Assembly: GCF_051859025.1 (NCBI RefSeq)
Contig: NZ_JBHYGL010000003.1
Span: forward strand, 103,040-167,039
DNA: 64,000 bases
Reading direction: 5' to 3'
From: Falsiroseomonas sp051859025
Lineage (GTDB): Bacteria; Pseudomonadota; Alphaproteobacteria; Acetobacterales; Acetobacteraceae
Made by a program: the position numbers and the translations under genes. Below are positions 18,021 to 26,623 of the stretch, piece after piece; within the stretch, counting starts at the first letter, position 1, and each line of letters opens with the position of its first letter. The notes under the pieces were generated by a model. It did no database searches, was not told the DNA's origin, and saw nothing but the letters and a program-made list of their open reading frames with translations.

Positions 18021-18354
18021 CGCCAGCGCCTTCCTGATGGAGCGGTGCCCCATCAACGCCCCCCAGCACGCGAGGAGCGACAGAGCCCTTGTTCCATGCG
18101 GAGCCACAATGTCGGCGTCTTCGGCGGGTACAGCCTGCGCGCCGGCTTCCTTATCGCGCCGGCGCGCTCCTAGGCGAGCATCTTGCAGATGCAGCAGCAG
18201 TCGCGGCACAAAAGCGCCCAGGTGCTGTCCGCATACGTCAGAGCGCGCGACTCTTCGAGGAGCACACCGAAGGCGATTTTCTCTACCGCGGCAGTGCAGC
18301 CTGTTCTATGATTTTCGACGTATTTATGCGCATGCGATTCGGGATGAGATCGAC
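18021..18354. other. Non-coding stretch between ISL3 fragment and metallopeptidase gene
   Basis: I see no convincing gene here. Base composition falls toward its right end, where it becomes the leader of the metallopeptidase gene. Open frames in it have no recognisable motifs. Confidence 0.5.
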
Positions 18355-18927
18355 ATGAGACGCCGTAACTTGATGGTCGGCTTGGGCATGGCTCTTGCCG
18401 CACCAACATCTGTGATAGCGGCTGAGGTTGCCTGCTCGCCTAATCAGATGAGCGTCGCGCGCGCAGCGTTGCAAAGGGCAAAAACCGCGATGAACACTTC
18501 AATATCGCGCTTAGAAGCTCCGGACACCAATACCGTAAACAGACTACAGGAATGGTTTGGCAGATTCACCCCTCCTACGGTGACGCGCGTTAAGGATATT
18601 CTAACGCGAGCAGTGGTATTCACTGATGGGGTTAGCTTTCGCTGTTTGAATGTCTCTCAAGGTGTATATGCCTATGTATATTCTTCGCGGCCGTTTGGAA
18701 TCACGCTAGGCGATCTATTTTTTCCTGCTCCGGAATTGGGATTTGACAGTAAGCCCGGTGTACTAATCCACGAAATGACTCATTTCACGCTTGTTGGCGG
18801 TACTGGTGATGCGGGCGGCCGATACGGTGTCGCAGCAGCACGGCAGCGCGCCATCGCCGATCCGAACTTGGCACTTAGAACTGCCGACAATTTCGAGTAT
18901 TTTGTCGAGTCCATTGCGCTTCAGTAA
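18355..18927 (+). CDS. M35-like (aspzincin/lysine-specific) metallo-endopeptidase, exported
   Basis: The 190-aa protein starts MRRRNLMVGLGMALAAPTSV with a signal peptide probably cleaved after VIA-A near residue 22. Zinc motif HEMTH (residues 139-143) with D152 in GGTGD is the aspzincin arrangement (HExxH plus a downstream Asp), and the following RYGVAAARQRA...TADNFEYFVE matches the end of the lysine-specific metallo-endopeptidase fold. C27 and C97 may form a disulfide. It would degrade proteins outside the cytoplasm. Its A/T content is clearly higher than flanking genes and it sits among IS fragments, so it was probably acquired. A longer frame to 17914 exists, but the signal peptide fixes the start. 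Confidence 0.75.
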   Translation: MRRRNLMVGLGMALAAPTSVIAAEVACSPNQMSVARAALQRAKTAMNTSISRLEAPDTNTVNRLQEWFGRFTPPTVTRVKDILTRAVVFTDGVSFRCLNVSQGVYAYVYSSRPFGITLGDLFFPAPELGFDSKPGVLIHEMTHFTLVGGTGDAGGRYGVAAARQRAIADPNLALRTADNFEYFVESIALQ

Positions 18928-19229
18928 ATTGTCATTACGGCTCTTGGTGAGCCTCCGCTGATGTACCTCGCGTTCAGGCCCTCGCCCTCCAACCAGAACG
19001 GCGGGCTTATTGTCCCTGCAAGGCGGGTTGGAGATTGATGTTAAAGACAATCCGCTAGCGTAGCTGCGTAAGATTGAGGCGCTGATGGCCGGCGCGAGGG
19101 CGTTTGGTGAGCGTTAGGCGTAGAAACTTCGGCTTAATCGGACAGTTGGTATAATCAGTAGGGAGAGAGGCCGGGGCACGGAACCATGGACGAAGCGAAG
19201 CGCCTCGGCCGACCTGATGAGAAAGCCCC
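18928..19229. other. Non-coding stretch, likely degraded IS sequence
   Basis: No gene is supported. The stretch lies between the metallopeptidase gene and the IS481/IS3 remnants and shows no intact frame with family motifs. Confidence 0.4.
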
Positions 19230-19304
19230 ATGGCCCAAACAGAACGGGAGGTGATCCGCGCCAAGGTTGGCCTGTTGGCGATGGCCAAGCAGTTAGGCAA
19301 CGTA
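19230..19304 (+). pseudogene. IS481-type transposase, first 25 codons only
   Basis: The frame reads MAQTEREVIRAKVGLLAMAK and then QLGNV, the start of a common IS481-family transposase (relatives continue SxACKxMGYSRDSFYRF). It is cut at 19304 by what looks like the left end of an IS3-type element (GGTGGACACC at 19319-19328). Confidence 0.55.
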
Positions 19305-19364
19305 GCTTGCTGCCGGTTTGGTGGACACCTGGGATAAGGTTTTCACCCGATCGGAGACCTTTGC

Positions 19365-19437
19365 ATGGGACGAAGAACATTTAGCCGCGAGTTCAAACTC
19401 GAGGCGGTCAAATTGGTCAGGGATCGCGGGTGCGGTC
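19365..19437 (+). pseudogene. IS3-family OrfA, N-terminal fragment
   Basis: The frame MGRRTFSREFKLEAVKLVRD followed by RGCG is the start of IS3-family OrfA (HTH). After about 24 codons similarity ends and an unrelated stretch follows, so only the first piece of this element is left. Confidence 0.6.
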
Positions 19438-19523
19438 TGCGGGCGGACGGCAGCCATGGTTGGAGGTCAGGCAGTTCGGCGGGCGGAGTTTCACAAGTCG
19501 GCCCGGAGATAGAAGCCATCTGT

Positions 19524-19557
19524 ATTACCCCTGGTAATTGACATTACCGCTGGTAAT
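19524..19557. repeat. Tandem palindromes ATTACC-N3-GGTAAT (operator or recombinase sites)
   Basis: Two 15-bp palindromes, ATTACCCCTGGTAAT (19524-19538) and ATTACCGCTGGTAAT (19543-19557), are separated by TGAC, giving a 19-bp repeat (about two helical turns). The inner halves also form GGTAAT-TGAC-ATTACC. A consensus -35-like TTGACA (19538-19543) lies between them. The array directly precedes the tyrosine recombinase gene, so it could be its autoregulatory operator or its core recombination site. Confidence 0.6.
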
Positions 19558-20605
19558 GCGCGCGGACGCGAGGCAGGGTGCCCCGGGGGCGATCCGGGGG
19601 GATCTGGCGACAGTGGACGGGGACAGGACGGGCTTAGCGCGGGCCGGAGGGGCAACGGAGCTGACACCCGGCGCCGGCGTGGCGCTCGCCGAGCGGCTCG
19701 AGGCGCATGCCCGCGCCGCCCGCGGTGCCTTCGCGCCTGAGACCGAGCGCGCGCTGCGCAAGGCCTCGGCCGCCTTCACCGCCTGGGCAGCGGAGGCCGG
19801 CGTGCCGGTGCTGCCGTGCCCGCCGGCGTCGGTCGCCGCCTACGTCGACGCCCTCGCCACCCGTCCGCTGAAGCCCGCCTCCATCCGCCAGGCGGTCTGG
19901 GCGGTCGGCGCACTGCACCGCGCCGCCGGCCTCGACGACCCGGCCCGCGCCGAAGAGGTGCGCCTCGCGCTGAAGCGCATGGCGCGCGCACTCGGCACGC
20001 GGCAGCGCCAGGCCGCGCCGATCGGCGAGGACGACGTCCGCCTGCTGCTGCGCGTCGTCGGGCCCGAGCCGGCGATCCGCCTCCAGCGCGACGTCGCCCT
20101 GCTGCTCGTCATGCGCGACCTCCTCGCGCGCCGCGCCGAGGCCGTGGCGCTCGACGTCGAGGACATCGCCCCGGCGGCGGACGGCAGCGCGACGGCGCTC
20201 ATCCGCCGCTCGAAGACCGACCAGGAAGGCGGCGGCGCGACACTCTGGCTGTCGCCGCGTGCGGTCGCGCAGCTGCGCCGCTGGACGGCGCTGGCCGGCA
20301 TCACCGAGGGTGCGATCTTCCGCCGGCTGAGCAAGGCGGGCCGGCCCGGCGGACGGCTCGTGCCCTCCGCAGTGCCGCCGATCCTCAAGGGGCTCGCCGC
20401 CATCGCCGGGCTCGACCCGGTAGCCTTCTCAGGCCATTCGGCACGCGTCGGCATGACGCAGGACCTCGCCGCCTCGGGCGCCGAGCTGCCCGCGATCATG
20501 CAGGCGGGCCGCTGGAAGTCGCCGGCCATGCCGGCCCGCTACGCAGAGCGAGCCCTTGCCGGTCGCGGCGCCGTTGCGCGATTCTATGGACGGCGGGAAG
20601 GCTAG
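19556..20605 (+). CDS. Tyrosine recombinase/integrase
   Basis: The protein (349 aa from ATG 19556) has a SAM-like core-binding domain (ETERALRKASAAFTAWAAEA, then SIRQAVWAVGALHRAAGL) and a catalytic domain with Arg in MRDLLARRAEAVALDVEDI, Lys in RRSKTDQEGGG, SGHSARVGM (HxxR), GRWKSPAMPARY (Trp replacing the second His) and the nucleophile Tyr in ARYAE. It cuts and rejoins DNA through a 3'-phosphotyrosine bond. A TTG at 19538 and GTG at 19613 are alternative starts; the last has the best upstream GGGGGAT. It follows IS remnants and precedes a truncated copper ATPase, so it may belong to a decayed integrative element. Confidence 0.85.
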   Translation: MRADARQGAPGAIRGDLATVDGDRTGLARAGGATELTPGAGVALAERLEAHARAARGAFAPETERALRKASAAFTAWAAEAGVPVLPCPPASVAAYVDALATRPLKPASIRQAVWAVGALHRAAGLDDPARAEEVRLALKRMARALGTRQRQAAPIGEDDVRLLLRVVGPEPAIRLQRDVALLLVMRDLLARRAEAVALDVEDIAPAADGSATALIRRSKTDQEGGGATLWLSPRAVAQLRRWTALAGITEGAIFRRLSKAGRPGGRLVPSAVPPILKGLAAIAGLDPVAFSGHSARVGMTQDLAASGAELPAIMQAGRWKSPAMPARYAERALAGRGAVARFYGRREG

Positions 20606-20735
20606 GACGACTGCCGCGACGACGTTGCGCGAACTCGCTGCGGCGCTCACCGCGCGCGGCGTGCCGGCACCTGCCGGCGGTCGCGCCTGGCATCCGATGC
20701 AGGTGAAGCGCGTCGTCGACGCCTGTCGCGGTTGA
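20586..20735 (+). CDS. Small protein with recombinase-tail-like motif (49 aa)
   Basis: A short frame begins ATG 20586, overlapping the recombinase stop by 20 bases. It ends in TTLRELAAALTARGVPAPAG then RAWHPMQVKRVVDAC, resembling the helix motif (LAxxLxxRGxxTxxGxxWxxxxVxRVL) at the end of large serine recombinases' recombinase domain. It may be a DNA-binding accessory protein of the tyrosine recombinase or a leftover. The reading is supported by composition and overlap only. Confidence 0.4.
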   Translation: MDGGKARTTAATTLRELAAALTARGVPAPAGGRAWHPMQVKRVVDACRG

Positions 20736-20794
20736 CGCGTCGGGACCCGAGCCACGACAGCGCCTCGAGGAGGAGCGGCCGGCAGGGCAGGGGC

Positions 20795-22672
20795 TCAATC
20801 GAGCTTCGTGCTCCTCAGCCGCAAGGCGTTCCCCACCACGCTGACCGAGGACAGCGCCATCGCCGCCGCCGCGATCACCGGCGAGAGCAAGATGCCGAAC
20901 AACGGGTACAGCACCCCTGCCGCAATCGGCACGCCGGCAGCGTTGTAGGCGAAGGCGAAAAACAGGTTCTCCCGGATGTTGCGCATCACCGCGCGCGACA
21001 GCCGCCGCGCCCGCACGATGCCGGTGAGGTCGCCGCCCAGCAGCGTCACGCCCGCGCTCTCGATCGCCACGTCGGTCCCCGTGCCCATCGCGATCCCGAC
21101 CTCCGCCGCGGCGAGCGCCGGCGCATCGTTCACGCCGTCGCCGGCCATCGCCACGCGGCGCCCCTCGGCCTTGAGGCGCTCGACGATGCGCTGCTTGTCC
21201 TCGGGCAGTACCTCCGCCTCGACTTCAACGATGCCGAGGCGGCGCGCCACTGCCTCGGCTGTCGTGCGATTGTCGCCGGTGAGCATGACGACCCGCACGC
21301 CTTCGGCGGCGAGGCCAGCCAGCGCCGCTGGCGTCGTCTCCTTCACGGGGTCGGCGACAGCGACCAGCCCCGCGGGCGTGCCGTCGATAGCCACGAAGAA
21401 CACCGTCGCGCCGTCGCCGCGCAGCCGCTCCGCCTCGGCGTCCAGCGCCGCGGTGGCGACACCGATCTCAGACATGAGCCGCGCATTGCCAACTGCGATG
21501 CGTCGCCCCTCGACGCTGCCCGTCACGCCGCGCCCGGTCGGCGCGTCGAAGCCCTCGACAGATGGAACGGCGAGCCCACGCGCCGTCGCGGCACGCACCA
21601 CGGCTTCCGCCAACGGATGCTGGCTCGGGCGCTCCAGCCCGGCGGCGAGGCGCAGCAGCTCGGCCTCGGTGACGCCCCTGGCCGGCACCAGCGCGACCAC
21701 CTCGGGCCGGCCCTGGGTCAGGGTGCCGGTCTTGTCCACGACGAGGGTGTCGATGCGCTCCAGCGCTTCGGCGTTCTTGATCAGCACGCCGGCCTGCGCG
21801 CCACGGCCGACGCCGACCATGATCGACATCGGCGTCGCCAGGCCCAGCGCGCAGGGGCAGGCAATGATCAGCACTGTCACCGCCGCGATCATGCCGAAGC
21901 CCAGCCGCGGCTCAGGCCCCCATACAGCCCAGGCCACGAAGGCCAGTGCCGCAACGGCGATGACCAGCGGCACGAACCAGCCGGAGACCTGGTCCGCCAG
22001 CCGCTGGATCGGCGCGCGGGATCGCTGCGCGCCTGCCACCATCCGCACGATCTGCGCCAGCACGGTGTCCTGCCCGATCCGGTCGGCGCGCATCACGAAG
22101 CTGCCCTGGCCATTCAACGTGCCGCCGACGACGCGCGCTCCCGGCGCCTTCGTCACGGGAACCGGCTCGCCCGTTACCAGGCTCTCATCCACATTGGAGA
22201 TGCCCTCCAGCACCTCGCCGTCCAACGGCACCTTGTCGCCGGGCCGCACGCGTAGCCGGTCGCCAACGGCCACATGCGCCAGGGCAACCTCCTCCTCCGC
22301 CCCGTCCGCGCCGATCCGCCTCGCGGTGGGTGGGGCGAGGTCGAGCAGCGCGCGGATGGCGCCACCGGTCCGCTCGCGGGCGCGCAGCTCCAGCACCTGG
22401 CCGAGCAGCACGAGCATCACGATGACCACCGCCGCTTCGAAGTAGACCGCAACGGAGCCGTCAGCAGCACGGAACGCGTCCGGGAAGATGCCGGGCGCCA
22501 CCGTCGCCACCACGCTGAACAGCCACGCGACGCCGGTGCCGAGGGCGATCAGCGTGAACATGTTGAGGCTGCGGGTGAGCAGGCTGCGCCAGCCCCGCTC
22601 GAAGAACGGCCAGCCGGCCCAGAGCACCACGGGCGTCGCGAGCGCAAGCTGGATCCAGTTGCCGACGCCCAC
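20795..22672 (-). CDS. copA: Copper-translocating P1B-type ATPase, N-terminally truncated
   Basis: All core P-type motifs are present: TGEP (167-170), the Cu-binding ACPCALGLATP (CPC at 272-274), phosphorylation site DKTGT (313-317), SQHPLAEA (HP at 352-353), MLTGDN and GDGVNDAPAL. The last two membrane helices carry YNAAGVPIAAG and MALSSVSVVGNALR, the Cu+ site of CopA. Family members have 700-830 residues; this one begins at GTG 22672 in NWIQLALATPVVLWAGWPFF, lacking the metal-binding HMA domain and the first two helices. The frame stays open only to 22717 and has no homology there. It is probably a 5'-deleted gene whose export function is doubtful. Confidence 0.85.
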   Translation of the reverse strand: MGVGNWIQLALATPVVLWAGWPFFERGWRSLLTRSLNMFTLIALGTGVAWLFSVVATVAPGIFPDAFRAADGSVAVYFEAAVVIVMLVLLGQVLELRARERTGGAIRALLDLAPPTARRIGADGAEEEVALAHVAVGDRLRVRPGDKVPLDGEVLEGISNVDESLVTGEPVPVTKAPGARVVGGTLNGQGSFVMRADRIGQDTVLAQIVRMVAGAQRSRAPIQRLADQVSGWFVPLVIAVAALAFVAWAVWGPEPRLGFGMIAAVTVLIIACPCALGLATPMSIMVGVGRGAQAGVLIKNAEALERIDTLVVDKTGTLTQGRPEVVALVPARGVTEAELLRLAAGLERPSQHPLAEAVVRAATARGLAVPSVEGFDAPTGRGVTGSVEGRRIAVGNARLMSEIGVATAALDAEAERLRGDGATVFFVAIDGTPAGLVAVADPVKETTPAALAGLAAEGVRVVMLTGDNRTTAEAVARRLGIVEVEAEVLPEDKQRIVERLKAEGRRVAMAGDGVNDAPALAAAEVGIAMGTGTDVAIESAGVTLLGGDLTGIVRARRLSRAVMRNIRENLFFAFAYNAAGVPIAAGVLYPLFGILLSPVIAAAAMALSSVSVVGNALRLRSTKLD

Positions 22673-23190
22673 CAGAAGCCGATCGACAGATGCCGGACTC
22701 GGGCGTCCATGACAGAACTACTCCGCGCCCTTGAGACAGACATCTACGCAGTGAAGAACCCGATGCAAACGCATCCGCGTCGCCGCCGTTAGCTTGCTTA
22801 CAAATGCCAGTTACGGCGGGGGCACTTAGCTGGCGCGGCTCGTGGCCACGACGTCCTCGTCGGCCCTGACCGCCTCCAAGCCGCCCTCGCCGTCACAAGC
22901 CCAGCGCAGTTCGAGAGACTGGCGACTACCTGACCCAATGCCTATCGACAAAAGCGGAGCAACGACGATCATCTCCCGCAGTGGGTCGGCTTCAGAGGAC
23001 TTCCCGAAAGGCCCGCGCGGGCCGTCGTTTCGTCGGTCATCGTGGGAATCTCCCGGTGTCAGGTTGAAGGTTTCGACAACCCACCCCGACCAGGAGTCAG
23101 CACGGTGGCCGCCCGGGCCGCTCTACTAGCGCGCCCAGCGGCTTCGATTCGAGCCCCGTGCCCTGTTCGCTCCTCCAACACCCCCCGGCT
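22673..23190. other. Non-coding stretch with a dispersed-repeat copy
   Basis: No gene is supported in these 518 bases. They hold the copy of a 37-bp dispersed repeat at 22927-22963 and, near 23150, a tRNA-tail-like string that does not fold convincingly. The CopA 5' end was evidently lost here, so this is a rearrangement scar. Confidence 0.5.
22927..22963. repeat. 37-bp dispersed repeat, copy 1
   Basis: It starts TACCTGACCCAATGCCT and ends AAAGCGGAGCAAC. It matches 51938-51974 at 31 of 37 positions, with the first 17 identical. Both copies lie next to a 5'-truncated gene (copA here), which suggests a mobile-element end or recombination hotspot. Confidence 0.55.
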
Positions 23191-23994
23191 TTACAGCTTG
23201 GTCCTGACCGCCGTCCCTCCTCCTTCGGCCGGGAAGCCGCCGTCGATCATGAAGGTAGCGGAGGTTACGTAGGAGGCCTCGTCCGAGGCGAGCCAGAGCA
23301 TCGGATAGGCCAACTCATCAGGGGTGCCCCAGCGCTGCAACACGCAAGGTGGAACCAGCGCATCGACCGCCTCGTTGCCCATGCGGTTCACGTGAAACGG
23401 CGTGCGGGTGTAGCCGGGGCAGATCGTGTTGACCCTGACGCCATGTTCCCCTTCCTCGAAGGCCATGGTCCGCGTGAGTGCGAGAACCGCCGCCTTCGAC
23501 GCATCATAGGCGCCCATCCCCTTTCGACCGTAGACGGCGCCGGTGGAGGACACGTTGATGATGCTGCCACGGCCGCTGCGCCTCAACGCCGGCAGGGCTG
23601 CACGCGCCATGGACACGAAGCTGAGGAGGTTGACCCGCAGGATATCGTCCCATGCATCCCATGGCGCATCGGCGACGGCCTCGTAGCGTCGGATGCCGAC
23701 GTTGTTGACCAGCACATCGATGCCGCCGAACTTCTTCAGTACGGCATCCACGGCCACCTGCGCCGCACCTTCCTCGCCGACATCGGCGACAACGCCCATG
23801 ACCTGCGCGCCTGCAACCTGGCGCCGAATGCCCTCGACCGCCGCATCGATGACATCCGGGTCCCGGTCGATGAGCGCGACCTTCGCGCCCTCATTGCAAA
23901 AGATCCGGCCGGCGGCGGAGCCTATGCCGCCGGCGCCACCCGTTATGATGGCAACCTTGTTCTCAAGTCTCGTGCCTGACACAGGCGTCTCCAT
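23191..23994 (-). CDS. SDR-family oxidoreductase
   Basis: This 267-aa short-chain dehydrogenase starts at ATG 23994 (METPVSGTRLENKVAIITGG). It has the cofactor motif TGGAGGIG, acidic VALIDRD after strand 2 (favouring NAD), NNVG, the catalytic Ser in INVSSTGAV, YDASK with catalytic Tyr and Lys, and ICPGYTRTPF. The substrate is unknown. It is the last gene of a minus-strand group with a Bug protein and a CoA-transferase, so it probably oxidises a hydroxy intermediate of the imported acid. A longer frame to 24267 runs into the Bug gene and is rejected. Confidence 0.85.
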   Translation of the reverse strand: METPVSGTRLENKVAIITGGAGGIGSAAGRIFCNEGAKVALIDRDPDVIDAAVEGIRRQVAGAQVMGVVADVGEEGAAQVAVDAVLKKFGGIDVLVNNVGIRRYEAVADAPWDAWDDILRVNLLSFVSMARAALPALRRSGRGSIINVSSTGAVYGRKGMGAYDASKAAVLALTRTMAFEEGEHGVRVNTICPGYTRTPFHVNRMGNEAVDALVPPCVLQRWGTPDELAYPMLWLASDEASYVTSATFMIDGGFPAEGGGTAVRTKL

Positions 23995-24196
23995 ACTATT
24001 GAGCTTCGGATCGCTGCACCGCGTGATGACGGCGTCCGTTGGGGGAGCCCGGCGACTACGCCTTGGCGCCGGGCGTGTCCCGAACCCATCCGCCGTGCAG
24101 CCGGCGTCGTTCGAGACGGTTTTCGTGCCGCGCCCGCGGTTCCGGATGTCGTGCATCCCCAGGCGCGTGCACCACGGCCTTCCGAAACGCGCGGAC

Positions 24197-25180
24197 CTAC
24201 TGCGTTTCCAGACCGAGTTCCCGGAGCTTGTCGCGAACGGCGGTGAACCCGTTTCTCGCGAACTCATCCGCCGCTTCCGGCGCCCTGGGCGCGGCCGTCA
24301 ACATGCCAATCTCGGCCAGTTTCGAGATGACCTGGGGGTCGCTGATGGCGCGGTTCAAGGCATCATTGATCCGATTCACCATCGCGTCCGGCGTGGCGCG
24401 CAGCACCGCCACCCCCTGCCAATACGGCAGGTCGAGCGCCATGCCCGCCTCACGAAGCGTGGGAACGGTGGGTTGTGCTGCCAGCCGATCCGGCATGGCC
24501 ACGGCAATCATCTTGAGTTGCCCGGTCTGCATGAAGGGGAACGGGGTGTTTGCATCGGTGAATCCGGCAGCGATGCGACCCGCGGCCAGGTCGGTCACGG
24601 TGAACGTCGTGCCTCGGTACGGCACGTGCTCCATGCTGACGCCAGCCTCGCGAAGGAAGGCGGCCATGGTGACGTGTGTGATGCTGCCCGCCCCGGAACT
24701 ACCGAACTGGAAGTGGTTCGGGCCGTGAGCCTTGAGCAGGTTTACGAACTCGCTGACCGTGGACACGTTCAGCGACGTCGGCACCATCAGGACCATGGGT
24801 ATGACGACGAGGGTGCTCACCATCCGGAAGTCCCGGACCGAATCATAGCCGAGTGACGGCAGGAAATGCGGGGCCAGGGAATATGCCCCCATCTCCATGC
24901 TGTAGATTGTGTTGCCATCGGCAGGAAAGCTGCGCAACGCCGCAGCGGCGAGCGTGCCCGAAGCACCGGGACGGTTCTCGACGACAAAGGTCTGGCCGAG
25001 GATCCTGCCGGCAACTTCCGCGATGATGCGGACGCTGACGTCTGTACCGCTGCCCGCCGGGAAACCGACCAGCCAGCGGATAGGCCTTGCGGAGGTCTGG
25101 CCGGAAGCGGCCTTAGGCAAGAGCAGAGTAGCCGGCAGCGCCGGTGCCGCCTGCATGAAGCTGCGTCGCGTGAGTTTCAT
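24197..25180 (-). CDS. Bug/TctC-family periplasmic solute-binding protein
   Basis: The 327-aa protein starts MKLTRRSFMQAAPALPATLL with a Tat/Sec signal ending SGQT and an AGAGGAA ribosome site. Family motifs are RPIRWLVGFPAGSGTDVSVR, LGQTFVVENRPGASG, SSGAGSITHV, HVPYRGT and DLAAGRIAAGFTD. Bug proteins bind carboxylated compounds in the periplasm for tripartite tricarboxylate (TctAB) carriers or signalling. No TctA/TctB genes are nearby. It is co-oriented with the CoA-transferase (126 bp upstream) and SDR, implying a shared substrate. Confidence 0.9.
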   Translation of the reverse strand: MKLTRRSFMQAAPALPATLLLPKAASGQTSARPIRWLVGFPAGSGTDVSVRIIAEVAGRILGQTFVVENRPGASGTLAAAALRSFPADGNTIYSMEMGAYSLAPHFLPSLGYDSVRDFRMVSTLVVIPMVLMVPTSLNVSTVSEFVNLLKAHGPNHFQFGSSGAGSITHVTMAAFLREAGVSMEHVPYRGTTFTVTDLAAGRIAAGFTDANTPFPFMQTGQLKMIAVAMPDRLAAQPTVPTLREAGMALDLPYWQGVAVLRATPDAMVNRINDALNRAISDPQVISKLAEIGMLTAAPRAPEAADEFARNGFTAVRDKLRELGLETQ

Positions 25181-25306
25181 GATATCGTTTCCTCTGGTTG
25201 AGGGTGACATGTGGTCCCGGTGCTCAGGCCGGGCATTCCGAAGCTCATCGATAGCGCTTTCCTCCCAAAGCACGCTCGTCGGTGCTTCGCGTGCCCGGCG
25301 GTCGGT

Positions 25307-26536
25307 TCACCATGGCCGCGGAACCTGAATGGCGGCGCCGCTGTCCAGCAGCGCTGCGATCTCGTCTGCGTCGATGCCTATCCCCTCCAGGATCGCCCTG
25401 GTCTCCCAACCCCGCGGTTGCGCGAAGGCGCCAGGATCGGGATAGGCGCCCTCCTGGCGAATGGTGGAGCGAATGGCCGTGACCGCGCCCTCTGTTGGAT
25501 GGCGCTCGGGTGACATGAGACCGACGGCGGCCAGGTGGGGGTCATCGCTCAGGCTCTCCAGCGTATGGCAGGGCATCGCCGCGATGTCGGCGGCCCCGAA
25601 GATCGCGAGCCATTCCCGCGTGGTCTTGCCGGACAGCCCGGCACCGCGGACCTCGAACCATTCCTGTACGTTCCGTGCACGCGCGGCGACGGTCGCGAAG
25701 CGCTCGTCCTCCAGGAGATCCTCCCTCGCCACCGCGCGCAGGAAGGCCCGTACCTGTGGATCGGTGTTGATGGTGACCGAGATCCAGCCATCAGCCGTGC
25801 GCAGGGGCTTGTTGCGAGGGTTCAGGAGACGTTGGTCGCCGGCAGGCCCGACCGGGGGATCGAAGCTCTGCTGGGCCAGGTGCTCCTGCAGCACGAAGGC
25901 GGCCATGGTCTCGAACATCGGGACTTCGATGCTGCTGCCGCCCGCGCCGGCATTGCGCCTGATCACCGCGGCGAGGATGGCGCCCGCCGCGATTTCGCCG
26001 ACCACGTGGTCGCAAACCACCATGGGAACGTAGGACGGCTCGCCATCGCGTGCGCCGAACAGGCCAGCAACACCGCTCGCGCCCTGCACCACGCTGTCGT
26101 AGGTGGGGCGGCCGGCATAGGGCCCATCCGTACCATAGCCCGTGATGAGGCAGTGGATGGTGTTCGGATGGCGCGCGCGCACGGAGGCTGCATCCAGCCC
26201 CAGGCGTTCCAGCGCATGCGGGCGCATGTTGGCCACTACCACATCGGCCCATTCCAGCAGGCGGGCCATGACATCGCGCGCGCCAGGCTTCTTCAGATCC
26301 AGGCTGATGTTCCGCTTGCCTCGGTTGAGGTGGAGGTAAGTCCCCGAGTGCTGGCCGGTCCGCGATGCGCCGCCGAGCCCGCGCATAAGGTCACCCTCGG
26401 GCGCCTCGACCTTGATCACCTCGGCGCCGTACTGCGCCAGGCGCCAGGTGCAGGCCGGGCCGACCACGACGCTGGTGAGATCGAGCACCCGCAATCCTGA
26501 CGGAGAGGCGATCGCGGTCGTGCTTCCCGTTCCCAT
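25307..26536 (-). CDS. Class III (CaiB/BaiF) CoA-transferase
   Basis: The 409-aa protein (start ATG 26536 after GGGAGGGGGG) has LRVLDLTSVVVGPACTWRLA, AEVIKVEAPEGD, LNRGKRNISLDLKKPGARDV and GTDGPYAGRPTYDSVVQG, where the Asp in PTYD is the residue that forms the aspartyl-CoA anhydride in formyl-CoA transferase. It moves CoA from a donor such as succinyl-CoA to a carboxylic acid. Next to a mesaconyl-CoA-hydratase-like dehydratase in the divergent operon, an unsaturated or branched dicarboxylate (mesaconate/itaconate/citramalate type) is a reasonable guess. It is transcribed away from the operator region at 26624-26715. Confidence 0.88.
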   Translation of the reverse strand: MGTGSTTAIASPSGLRVLDLTSVVVGPACTWRLAQYGAEVIKVEAPEGDLMRGLGGASRTGQHSGTYLHLNRGKRNISLDLKKPGARDVMARLLEWADVVVANMRPHALERLGLDAASVRARHPNTIHCLITGYGTDGPYAGRPTYDSVVQGASGVAGLFGARDGEPSYVPMVVCDHVVGEIAAGAILAAVIRRNAGAGGSSIEVPMFETMAAFVLQEHLAQQSFDPPVGPAGDQRLLNPRNKPLRTADGWISVTINTDPQVRAFLRAVAREDLLEDERFATVAARARNVQEWFEVRGAGLSGKTTREWLAIFGAADIAAMPCHTLESLSDDPHLAAVGLMSPERHPTEGAVTAIRSTIRQEGAYPDPGAFAQPRGWETRAILEGIGIDADEIAALLDSGAAIQVPRPW

Positions 26537-26623
26537 GTGGTGTCCCCCCTCCCGACGCCCGGCGCCGGTTCTTGCTTCGCGTCGCCGCGGCTGGACGACC
26601 TCACACACGATTTCGCGGGCGGT

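Noticed and set aside
23140..23190. tRNA-like 3' end (TTCGATTC with a GCTCCTCCA-like tail)
   Set aside because: The T-stem does not pair and no anticodon or D arm could be built upstream.
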